This document shows positions 1 through 5,748 of a stretch of 5,748 bases of DNA, in pieces (the stretch's first letter is position 1; each line of letters opens with the position of its first letter). This DNA comes from Ilumatobacteraceae bacterium (lineage in GTDB: Bacteria; Actinomycetota; Acidimicrobiia; Acidimicrobiales; Ilumatobacteraceae), in NCBI GenBank assembly GCA_021741795.1, contig JAIOXC010000094.1:1-5748 (forward strand). The letters run 5' to 3'. Made by a program: the position numbers and the translations under genes. The notes beneath the pieces are model-generated. The model worked only from the letters and a program-made list of their open reading frames with translations. It searched no databases and was not told where the DNA came from.

Positions 1-176
1 TGGTGGCGCAACACTTGCGTTGCTGCAAGCCCTGCTCCATTTGCATGACGCATGGTCTCGATAAGGTCATCGATAAACGCTTGAGTCTCTGGCAATGCAA
101 GTTGCTCGCGAGTTACTTCTTTTGCCACCCACTTGAGCTCTGGGTGACCCACTGTTGCTATCGGTAAGACGGTCAT
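1..176 (-). CDS. def: Peptide deformylase family protein, N-terminal part (runs off left edge)
   Basis: Only the first 58 codons are in the window. The translation starts MTVLPIATVGHPELKWVAKE and reaches G47-A-G-L-A-A-T-Q54-V, which matches deformylase motif I (GxGhAAxQ); its Gln helps shape the metal-bound active site. The later metal-binding motifs (EGCLS and HExDH in the family) lie outside, so activity cannot be judged. Peptide deformylases are cytoplasmic metalloenzymes that remove the formyl group from the N-terminal formyl-Met of new proteins. After motif I the usual Gly of QVG is replaced (QVLRH), a small sign of a divergent paralogue. The start at 176 is chosen because it gives the usual family N-terminus and lies 5 bp after the hutF stop; a weak AAGG lies only 3 nt before the ATG, so translational coupling is likely. 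The position after hutF suggests a possible role in deformylating N-formylglutamate, which is inference. The family call is firm; the cellular role is not. Confidence 0.85.
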   Translation of the reverse strand, partial: MTVLPIATVGHPELKWVAKEVTREQLALPETQAFIDDLIETMRHANGAGLAATQVLRH

Positions 177-181
177 AAGCC

Positions 182-1519
182 TTACATTGTAACGACTGCG
201 GCAATTGCCCTTCCAAGCCCACCAACCACGTCGGGCACGGTGAGATGTTGGTGATCCTGCACTATTTGACGCCCACCCACCCAGACATCGCGCACATCTG
301 CTGGTGCGCCCGAATGCACAATATGGGCTGCGGCATGAGCGGCATCAAACGAAGCGAGTCGCACCGAGTCGAGCGACAGGGCAATGAAGTCGGCTGGAGT
401 ACCAATCTGTATTCCGTACTGCCCCCATCCAAGTGCGGTTGCACCGCCCGACGTTGCAGCAATCAACAAACTCGCAGGAGCATGCACTCCGCGCTTGCCA
501 GTAACGAGTCGCTCATCGGTTTCTACTGCGCGTGCCTCTTCAAACATGTCAATAAATGCATTTGAGTCAGTGCCAAGCGACAGCACTGCCCCGCCAGCGC
601 TCAACGAACTTGCCGGACCTACGCCATCGGCCAAATCACGTTCTGTTGTTGGACACATACATACGCCACTGTGACTCGAGCAAAGTAACGAAATGTCGGT
701 TGCAGTCAAGTGCGTTGCGTGCACTGCGGTGAAATGCCTGCCAAGCATGCCCGCATCAGCCAATACCTGTGTTGGTGTCTTACCTGTGGCAGCAATACAT
801 GCCGCATTTTCTGCTGGCTGCTCGCTCACATGCACGTGCACCACTTTGCCGTGACGATTTGCAACTACTTCTTCCAACTCGTTCGGATGCACTGCGCGCA
901 CACTGTGCGGTGCCATGCCAACTGTCCAATTTTCACCGCCCTCACCTAACGCATCGACCCTGTCGAGCCAGTTGTCGATCGTGCCATCCGAAAAACGCTT
1001 CTGCTCAGCAAGTGGCTCAGGTTTGTCGAGTGCCGCATGCAGGTAAGCAACATCGAGCAGCGCCATGCGAATACCCGCACACTGAGATGCAGCCACCATT
1101 GCAAGACCCATCTCATTTGGATTTGCATATCGCTTGCCGTCTTGCTGATGATGGATGTAGTGAAACTCGCCAACACCAGTGATGCCGCTGAGCGCCATCT
1201 CTGCAAATGTCATTGTTGCGAGTTCGCCATAAGTTTCTGGTGTTAAACGATTAGCAATCTCATACATCGGTGTGCGCCACGACCAAAAATCACCTGCACC
1301 TCCGTGCGTGCGCCCGCGCAATGCGCGATGAAAGGCGTGACTGTGTGCATTCACCAATCCGGGCAGCACAACTCCAGAGATGCGCACATCGGTTGCTTGC
1401 GCCTCCACACCATCTTCAACACTCATAATCACACCGTTACTCACCCCAATACGTACGTTGGCAACGGCAGACTCAGCGCCCCGCCAAGCCCACTGTGCAT
1501 GAAATGTTTGAGTCGTCAT
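182..1519 (-). CDS. hutF: Formimidoylglutamate deiminase (N-formimino-L-glutamate iminohydrolase)
   Basis: A 445-residue cytoplasmic metal-dependent amidohydrolase, a normal length for HutF. It hydrolyses N-formimino-L-glutamate to N-formyl-L-glutamate and ammonia, the fourth step of the five-step histidine degradation branch. Visible motifs in order are the PGLVNAHSHAFHRALRGR segment with metal ligands H59 and H61, APHSVRAV (203-210, substrate side), HVHVSEQ with H230 and E233, the VHATHLT segment with H267, CPTTERDLADG (289-299), and LGTDSNAF with D318. The spacing of H230, E233, H267 and D318 matches what I recall of Pseudomonas HutF. HutF-specific features such as HSHAFHRALRG and CPTTERDLADG argue against guanine deaminase or other amidohydrolases. 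An in-frame ATG exists 102 bp further upstream at 1621, but it lies inside hutU and adds 34 unconserved residues. The start at 1519 leaves a 13-bp gap after the hutU stop. A purine-rich GAGCGAG lies about 8 nt upstream; there is no strong ribosome binding site, so coupling to hutU is likely. Confidence 0.95.
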   Translation of the reverse strand: MTTQTFHAQWAWRGAESAVANVRIGVSNGVIMSVEDGVEAQATDVRISGVVLPGLVNAHSHAFHRALRGRTHGGAGDFWSWRTPMYEIANRLTPETYGELATMTFAEMALSGITGVGEFHYIHHQQDGKRYANPNEMGLAMVAASQCAGIRMALLDVAYLHAALDKPEPLAEQKRFSDGTIDNWLDRVDALGEGGENWTVGMAPHSVRAVHPNELEEVVANRHGKVVHVHVSEQPAENAACIAATGKTPTQVLADAGMLGRHFTAVHATHLTATDISLLCSSHSGVCMCPTTERDLADGVGPASSLSAGGAVLSLGTDSNAFIDMFEEARAVETDERLVTGKRGVHAPASLLIAATSGGATALGWGQYGIQIGTPADFIALSLDSVRLASFDAAHAAAHIVHSGAPADVRDVWVGGRQIVQDHQHLTVPDVVGGLGRAIAAVVTM

Positions 1520-1532
1520 GTTGCGTGCTCGC

Positions 1533-3188
1533 TCAGCCTTCACGCATCGGAATGCGCACTCCGCGTTGATCGGCAACCTCGATTGCCCTGTCATAGCCAG
1601 CGTCGGCATGGCGAATAACACCCATGCCGGGGTCGGCCACCAGCACGCGTGACAGCTTTTCTGCGGCTAGTTCGGTGCCATCGGCAACTGCCACCATGCC
1701 AGCATGAATGCTGCGGCCGATACCCACTCCGCCACCGTGGTGGATGCTCACCCATGTTGCACCGCTCGCGGTGTTGACGAGCGCATTAAGCAAAGGCCAG
1801 TCGGCAATTGCGTCCGAGCCATCGATCATCGATTCGGTTTCGCGATACGGCGAAGCAACAGAACCCGAGTCCAGATGGTCGCGACCGATCACAATCGGTG
1901 CTTTGAGTTGACCCTTCTTCACCATCTCGTTGAATCGCAGACCAAGACGATCACGTTCGCCATAACCGAGCCAGCAGATGCGCGCTGGTAATCCCTGAAA
2001 CGCGACACGTTCTTTAGCCAAGTGAATCCACTTTGCCAAACCTTCGTCATCAGGAAACTCTTCCATCGCCGCAGCATCTGTTGCCGCGATGTCGGCAGGA
2101 TCGCCCGACAATGCAACCCAACGAAATGGTCCGCGACCTTCACAAAACTGGGGACGAATATATGCCGGCAAGAAACCTGGATAATCAAACGCTCTGTCGT
2201 AGCCACCGAGTTGTGCTTCACGCCGCAATGAGTTGCCGTAGTCGAACACTTCTGCGCCAGCATCCATGAATCCAACCATCGCCGCGCACTGCTCGGCCAT
2301 CGCCAAACGCGAGCGACGAATGTATTCGGCTGGGTTCGTTGCAAGCAAATTCTTTGCAGCGTCTTCACTTACATCGTTTGGCACATACGACAATGGGTCG
2401 TGCGCGCTCGTCTGATCGGTCACAATGTCGGCAGGAAAGCCCATCGCCAACAATTTTGGAAAAACATCAGCAGCATTAGCAACGAGCCCAACCGACAAAC
2501 GACGTCGCTCTTTCTTTGCAGCCAAACATTGCGCAACTGCATCTTCAAGCGAAGTGGCGACAACATCGAGATAGCGAGTCTCGACGCGACGATTGACACG
2601 CCAAGCATCTACGTCTACACACAATGCAACACCGTCGTTCATGGTGATCGCAAGTGGCTGAGCACCGCCCATTCCGCCAAGGCCACCGGTCAACGTGATG
2701 GTGCCTGCAAGCGTGTTACCAAACTTGCGACGTGCAATCTCTGCAAAACATTCGTACGTGCCCTGCAAGATTCCCTGTGTGCCGATATAGATCCACGATC
2801 CCGCGGTCATTTGGCCATACATGGTGAGGCCAAGGTCTTCAAGCCGACGAAATTCGTCCCATGTCGCCCAGTCACCCACCAAGTTGCTGTTAGCGAGCAA
2901 CACTCTCGGCGCCCACTCATGGGTACGAAACACACCGACAGGTTTGCCAGACTGCACGAGCATTGTCTCGTCGGGCTTAAGGGTCGTCATGGTGCGCAAC
3001 ATTGCGTCGTAGGCGTCCCAACTGCGAGCCGCGCGACCCGTGCCACCGTAAACAACGAGATCATCTGGGCGCTCGGCCACTGCAGGGTCGAGATTGTTCT
3101 GCAGCATGCGATACGGCGCCTCGATCTGCCAATTCGCGCACGTGAGCTTGTTGCCCGTAGGCGCCTTAACTGGACGAGGACCCGACAT
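1533..3188 (-). CDS. hutU: Urocanate hydratase (urocanase)
   Basis: A 551-residue complete urocanase, matching the family's usual 550-560. It adds water to urocanate to give 4-imidazolone-5-propionate, using tightly bound NAD+ as an electrophile rather than a redox cofactor; it acts in the cytoplasm as step two of histidine degradation. Motifs include NNLDPAVAERPDDLVVYGG (31-49), LVQSGKPVGVFRTHEWAPR (77-95), MYGQMTAGSWIYIGTQGI (123-140), the glycine-rich NAD segment GGLGGMGGAQP (168-178), TDQTSAHDP (257-265), and the urocanase signature FQGLPARICW (397-406) with the conserved Cys405. The segments HLDSGSVASPYRETE and HHGGGVGIGRSIHAG near the C-terminus are also typical. No expected block is missing. 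The start is supported by GGAAA 4 nt before the ATG. The product feeds HutI, which is not in this window. It lies 25 bp after the PhnD-like gene and 13 bp before hutF. Confidence 0.98.
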   Translation of the reverse strand: MSGPRPVKAPTGNKLTCANWQIEAPYRMLQNNLDPAVAERPDDLVVYGGTGRAARSWDAYDAMLRTMTTLKPDETMLVQSGKPVGVFRTHEWAPRVLLANSNLVGDWATWDEFRRLEDLGLTMYGQMTAGSWIYIGTQGILQGTYECFAEIARRKFGNTLAGTITLTGGLGGMGGAQPLAITMNDGVALCVDVDAWRVNRRVETRYLDVVATSLEDAVAQCLAAKKERRRLSVGLVANAADVFPKLLAMGFPADIVTDQTSAHDPLSYVPNDVSEDAAKNLLATNPAEYIRRSRLAMAEQCAAMVGFMDAGAEVFDYGNSLRREAQLGGYDRAFDYPGFLPAYIRPQFCEGRGPFRWVALSGDPADIAATDAAAMEEFPDDEGLAKWIHLAKERVAFQGLPARICWLGYGERDRLGLRFNEMVKKGQLKAPIVIGRDHLDSGSVASPYRETESMIDGSDAIADWPLLNALVNTASGATWVSIHHGGGVGIGRSIHAGMVAVADGTELAAEKLSRVLVADPGMGVIRHADAGYDRAIEVADQRGVRIPMREG

Positions 3189-3192
3189 TAAA

Positions 3193-3197
3193 TTTCC
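3193..3197 (-). promoter_or_regulatory. Ribosome binding site of hutU
   Basis: GGAAA on the minus strand lies 4 nt before the hutU ATG (6 nt if only GGA pairs). It sits in the 25-bp gap after the PhnD-like stop codon. It is the most regular of the ribosome binding sites in this gene run and fixes the hutU start at 3188. Confidence 0.55.
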
Positions 3198-3213
3198 GAT
3201 CTGTTTTCCGTAA

Positions 3214-3996
3214 CTACTTACGTGGCAACACTACCTCGGCTATTTTCACCAGATCCATTACGCCGTCGTAATCGCTATTGGCAAGGCGCACAAAGCCACT
3301 GATACCAATATCAGCAAGACTGGCTCGCAGGTCTGACCGTCCGAAAACCCCACTTACAACGCGATACAACTCGTCTGCATCCACCGCGAAAGATTTAGAC
3401 ACGATAATCGGTGTTGCGGGAACAAGAGGGCCATAACCAATCACTCGCACACCATTTGCAAGTTCAGGGCGGTGGCGAGAGAGCAACCGAAATGTTGCGG
3501 AGTCAATTGATGCAATGTCTGCCTCATTGTCTTGCAGCATCTGCAAACTCTTTGCATGTCCCCCGCTTTGAGTAAATGGCTGCACAAAAGACGGCTCAGT
3601 CGTTACTTCACTGAGTGCAACCCCGAGACTGCACCATCCACTCAAGCTTTGCGTATTGCTCACCACGGGGCGCAACCCTCGCACGTCGGCAATGCTCGAG
3701 ATCCCTAGTGCTTCACGTACGACAATGACTGTTTGATATCGACCGCGCGCATCGCTCACATCAGTCCATAAAAAAGTGCCGATCACATCAACAAACGCAT
3801 TTAGATCTTCTACAAAAGGTAGACCGCATGACTGACTCAATGCCGTGTCATTACTGCACCACATTTCCATGAGTTTTTCATGCACTGAACCATCGGGGGT
3901 CTCTGCATGCACGACTTCACCACATGATGTAAGTGCATCAACTAGTGCAGCCAACAACTTGAGCGTTGAGTCTTGTACTTCTGGAAAGTCGTACAT
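3214..3996 (-). CDS. PhnD-like (phosphate/phosphonate-type) substrate-binding-domain protein, no signal peptide
   Basis: A 260-residue protein resembling the PhnD/SsuA-type substrate-binding family, in the subgroup that begins SLPMYD. Visible motifs are MYDFPEV at the N-terminus, QSCGLPF (55-61), a YQTVIVVRE strand (87-95), SLADL-type SIADVRGLRPVVSN (101-114), the anion-loop-like QSLSGW (116-121), SGGHAKSLQML (144-154) and ADIASIDSATFRLLSRHRPEL (159-179). These are the alternating-lobe signatures of a type II periplasmic binding fold. There is no hydrophobic signal peptide, lipobox or transmembrane segment, and no ABC permease or ATPase is nearby, so it is probably cytoplasmic or works with an unlinked partner. 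The ligand is unknown; a phosphonate, phosphate or unrelated small anion are all possible. The ATG at 3996 has no ribosome binding site and comes just after the conserved SLP, so the true start may be an unusual codon slightly upstream. The stop is TAG at 3214, 25 bp before hutU. Family call is fairly firm; function is open. Confidence 0.75.
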   Translation of the reverse strand: MYDFPEVQDSTLKLLAALVDALTSCGEVVHAETPDGSVHEKLMEMWCSNDTALSQSCGLPFVEDLNAFVDVIGTFLWTDVSDARGRYQTVIVVREALGISSIADVRGLRPVVSNTQSLSGWCSLGVALSEVTTEPSFVQPFTQSGGHAKSLQMLQDNEADIASIDSATFRLLSRHRPELANGVRVIGYGPLVPATPIIVSKSFAVDADELYRVVSGVFGRSDLRASLADIGISGFVRLANSDYDGVMDLVKIAEVVLPRK

Positions 3997-4024
3997 GGGC
4001 AGCGAAACGCTGCGTGATGAAGAA

Positions 4025-4585
4025 TTAATCGGCGGCAACGAACTTTGGCTTTGCAAATATCGCACGCACGCGTTCCTCAAAATGCTCGAGCGGCAACGTG
4101 TCGTAATTTGGATCAAACGCTTTCTGATCCCACTCGTCTGCAAATTTTGCAGCCAAGTCATATGCAGGGTGACCCTCATGTTTTTTACGGGCATCGGGGT
4201 TCATCCCAAAGTGTCCGTAATAGTGGCGACCCTGAAAATCTTGGTGTGCCTCAATCATAAAGTGCACATCTGGACGCACATATGGCTTCAATATCGCTGC
4301 AGCAATCGCTGGATGATTGGGCACGCTAATTGCCTTGCCGATGTCGTGACACAAGGAAGCGACCACTACTTCGTCATCTGCTCCCGCACGCTCGGCCATA
4401 GTTGCAGTCTGCAATGCATGTGTTAATTGATCAGTGACAAATCCATCGACAATCGTGTCCATTCCGCGCAACATAGCCAGAATGCCCTCCGCAACACGAG
4501 GCTGGTTTTTGGCGGTCTCAGCACCGATGTTCAACCACTCTTCCTTTGTGGACACATCCATACTTGTGAAAGTTGCGTTTGTCAT
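4025..4585 (-). CDS. HD-domain protein, putative PhnZ/MIOX-type diiron oxygenase
   Basis: A 186-residue soluble protein of the HD-domain superfamily. Candidate metal ligands, numbered from the chosen start, are H56 (in THALQT), H80-D81 (in CHDIGK), H91 (in PNHPAI), H114 (in EAHQDFQGRHYY) and D153 (in DEWDQKAFDP). This six-residue set and the QTATMAERAGADDE helix before the HD pair match PhnZ, the HD oxygenase that cleaves 2-amino-1-hydroxyethylphosphonate. The 24-residue H56-H80 and 23-residue H91-H114 spacings are close to those I recall for PhnZ. Lys84 in HDIGK is at the position of a substrate-contacting Lys in myo-inositol oxygenase. Substrate and reaction are unknown; a phosphohydrolase remains possible. 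The start at 4585 is chosen because GGTGGA lies 8 nt upstream. Alternatives are 4561 (MDVSTKEEW, nearer the conserved region, no ribosome binding site) and 4639 (unconserved extension crossing the intergenic region). It is first in the minus-strand run, 28 bp before the PhnD-like gene. Confidence 0.75.
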   Translation of the reverse strand: MTNATFTSMDVSTKEEWLNIGAETAKNQPRVAEGILAMLRGMDTIVDGFVTDQLTHALQTATMAERAGADDEVVVASLCHDIGKAISVPNHPAIAAAILKPYVRPDVHFMIEAHQDFQGRHYYGHFGMNPDARKKHEGHPAYDLAAKFADEWDQKAFDPNYDTLPLEHFEERVRAIFAKPKFVAAD

Positions 4586-4591
4586 TCCACA

Positions 4592-4620
4592 ATTCCACCA
4601 TTGTTGAGGGCAATAGTCAA
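4592..4620 (-). promoter_or_regulatory. Candidate promoter for the minus-strand run (weak)
   Basis: On the minus strand TTGACT (4615-4620) is followed after 17 nt by TGGAAT (4592-4597). The first element matches the -35 consensus at five of six positions; the second matches TATAAT at four of six and lacks the usual A at its second position. If real, transcription would begin at or within a base or two of the ATG at 4585, giving a leaderless message, or a short leader if 4561 is the start. The -10 element overlaps the GGTGGA that would be the ribosome binding site for 4585, so this promoter and that site cannot both be used as described. Confidence 0.3.
4594..4599 (-). promoter_or_regulatory. 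Possible ribosome binding site of the HD-domain gene
   Basis: GGTGGA on the minus strand is 8 nt before the ATG at 4585, a normal Shine-Dalgarno spacing. It is the main reason for preferring that start over 4561. It requires a transcript starting further upstream than the candidate promoter at 4592-4620 would give. Confidence 0.4.
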
Positions 4621-4643
4621 GAGCACTCAGCCACGACACCTCA

Positions 4644-5748
4644 ATGGCTCATAGCCTTGCTGGTGTGAAGCGTTTGATCATCAGCATCAGCATTGTTATC
4701 GGACTCGCTGCTTGTGCCAATGGCGAGAGATCCAAAGCACCTGCGGCTACGTCTACATCGTTCCCCAACCCGACCACTTCAACACTCGTACCCCCGGACG
4801 GCAAGCGATCCGATGAACGAACGCTCACACTGGTTGACACCATCGCCAACGACAACTTGCAGCCAAAGAGCGTCGTGCACTCTGGTACCGGATTGTTCTT
4901 TGCCCAAAACATGATGTATCGACACAACATCAGTGTGTTTGATCGACAAAGCAACTTAATTACGACTATTGATGACAAAGTTGACCTCAAGGATTTCGGC
5001 GCCGAAATTGCTGACAAATCTTCGGTTGTGCGTGGCTCACCCGTCGAGGCTGCATTTTCTTCAGATGCAAAATATGCCTATGTCTCCAACTACGCCATGT
5101 ACGGCAATGGTTGGGATCCGAGCGCAGTCGACACCTGTCAAGGCAAAGATCGGGACCAGAGCTTCGTCTATCGAGTAAACACTTCGACATTTGCAATCGA
5201 CCAGGTAGTCCTGGTTGGCGCTGTTCCTAAGTATCTTGCTGTGTCACCAGACAATAAGTACGTCGTTGTTTCCAACTTTTGTTCACTCGATGTTTCAATC
5301 ATCGACGTCTCAACGGGCAAAGAGGTAAAACGAATCGATGTCGGTCTCCATCCACGGGGTATCGCCATCACTCACGACTCGTCAACTGCCTATGTGACCG
5401 TTATGGGCGGCGGGATTATCGCTGCCATCAATTTGAATAACTACTCGATTCGCACAATCAATAGCGCTGGTTACACACCGCGACACCTTGTGCTCTCTCC
5501 TGACAATTCGGTGCTGTACATCACCAACAATAAATCAGGTCAAATACGAGCCATTAATCCCCTCACCGACACTCTCATCAAGTCTGTGGCGACCGGAACC
5601 GAACCCCGCACCATGGTGATGTCCGATGATGGTTTGAGTCTGTACGTGGTCAACTACCAGAGCGACACGATGGTCAAGGTCCGCACAAGCGACATGCAAG
5701 TCATCCAGACCTTGAAAACTGGTCACCATCCGGTGGGTATTACCTACG
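4644..5748 (+). CDS. YVTN-type beta-propeller lipoprotein (runs off right edge)
   Basis: The reading frame is open for 368 codons to the window end, with no stop. The start is well fixed: an in-frame TAG lies at 4614-4616 and 4644 is the first start codon after it; a GTG at codon 8 is the only near alternative. Residues 1-24 form a lipoprotein signal (basic KR, hydrophobic LIISISIVIGLAAC, lipobox LAAC with Cys24), followed by a Ser/Thr/Pro-rich linker to about residue 58. The rest is a beta-propeller of YncE/YVTN type. Blade-marking Pro residues recur at 195, 237, 279, 321 and 363, exactly 42 apart, each in a context like GxxPRxLxxSPD followed by LYVVN-type strands. Two earlier blades (Pro74, Pro133) carry insertions of about 17 and 20 residues. 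Cys165 in the second insertion and Cys213 could form a disulfide, which is inference. The protein is probably anchored on the outer face of the membrane. Its ligand and role are unknown, and divergence from the hut run gives no strong clue. Confidence 0.88.
   Translation, partial: MAHSLAGVKRLIISISIVIGLAACANGERSKAPAATSTSFPNPTTSTLVPPDGKRSDERTLTLVDTIANDNLQPKSVVHSGTGLFFAQNMMYRHNISVFDRQSNLITTIDDKVDLKDFGAEIADKSSVVRGSPVEAAFSSDAKYAYVSNYAMYGNGWDPSAVDTCQGKDRDQSFVYRVNTSTFAIDQVVLVGAVPKYLAVSPDNKYVVVSNFCSLDVSIIDVSTGKEVKRIDVGLHPRGIAITHDSSTAYVTVMGGGIIAAINLNNYSIRTINSAGYTPRHLVLSPDNSVLYITNNKSGQIRAINPLTDTLIKSVATGTEPRTMVMSDDGLSLYVVNYQSDTMVKVRTSDMQVIQTLKTGHHPVGITY

Larger units (their letters stand above)
4586..4643. 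other. Divergent intergenic region between the HD-domain gene and the lipoprotein gene
   Basis: These 58 bp are the only non-coding gap of any size in the window and must hold, or lie next to, the promoters of both transcription units. On the minus strand a weak promoter-like pair is visible. On the plus strand I find no convincing -35/-10 pair and no clear Shine-Dalgarno before the lipoprotein ATG, so its promoter may lie inside the HD-domain gene. I see no obvious inverted repeat that would mark a HutC-type operator. Confidence 0.6.

Noticed and set aside
1520..1621. Longer hutF starting at 1621 (34 extra residues)
   Set aside because: The extension lies inside the conserved C-terminal coding region of hutU and looks unlike HutF N-termini; the ATG at 1519 gives the normal length.
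1533..3188. HutU as a thiourocanate hydratase in ergothioneine breakdown
   Set aside because: All canonical urocanase blocks are intact and hutF is adjacent, so the ordinary histidine pathway explains it better; nothing visible points to ergothioneine.
2400..3191. 263-codon plus-strand open frame opposite hutU
   Set aside because: It is fully antisense to a highly conserved urocanase, is Arg/His/Thr-rich and low in plausible protein features, and has no family motif.
3997..4194. Longer PhnD-like protein starting at 4194 (66 extra residues)
   Set aside because: It would overlap the conserved C-terminal part of the HD-domain gene by about 170 bp, and the extension has no signal peptide or family similarity.
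4586..4639. Longer HD-domain protein starting at 4639
   Set aside because: The 18 added residues (rich in Trp and Cys) look unlike family N-termini and fill the only divergent promoter region.
4649..5017. 122-codon minus-strand open frame opposite the lipoprotein gene
   Set aside because: It overlaps the signal peptide and propeller coding sequence, which has clear domain evidence on the plus strand.

Overview
The window holds a compact run of five genes on the minus strand, and one gene leaving it divergently on the plus strand that runs off the right edge. The minus-strand genes are read from right to left: an HD-domain metalloprotein, a PhnD-like solute-binding-domain protein without a signal peptide, urocanate hydratase (hutU), formimidoylglutamate deiminase (hutF), and the N-terminal third of a peptide-deformylase-family protein that runs off the left edge. 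Gaps are 5 to 28 bp, so these five are probably one transcript. The plus-strand gene encodes a lipoprotein with a YVTN-type beta-propeller. A 58-bp divergent intergenic region separates the two units. There are no stretches over 300 bp without a gene, and I see no tRNA, rRNA, CRISPR array, insertion sequence or clear terminator.

The organism is a bacterium, and my best guess is an actinobacterium of intermediate GC content. The clues are mixed third codon positions, the overall look of the HD protein and the YVTN lipoprotein, and HutF in place of the one-step HutG route. This is impressionistic and low in confidence. The lipobox-bearing signal peptide shows only that the cell makes lipoproteins.

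Metabolically the core is the middle and late part of histidine degradation. HutU turns urocanate into imidazolone propionate. HutI, not in the window, would open the ring to N-formimino-L-glutamate. HutF deiminates that to N-formyl-L-glutamate and ammonia. This five-step branch then needs a deformylase, normally HutG, to give glutamate and formate. No HutG is visible, but the next gene, 5 bp after hutF, belongs to the peptide deformylase family. This raises the testable idea that it acts on N-formylglutamate here.

The two genes ahead of hutU are the least understood. The HD protein carries the six metal-ligand positions expected of the PhnZ/MIOX type of mixed-valent diiron oxygenase. The PhnD-like protein has a phosphonate/phosphate-binding-type fold signature but no secretion signal and no visible ABC transporter partner. 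Their position as the first two genes of a histidine-degradation transcript is the most novel aspect of the window.
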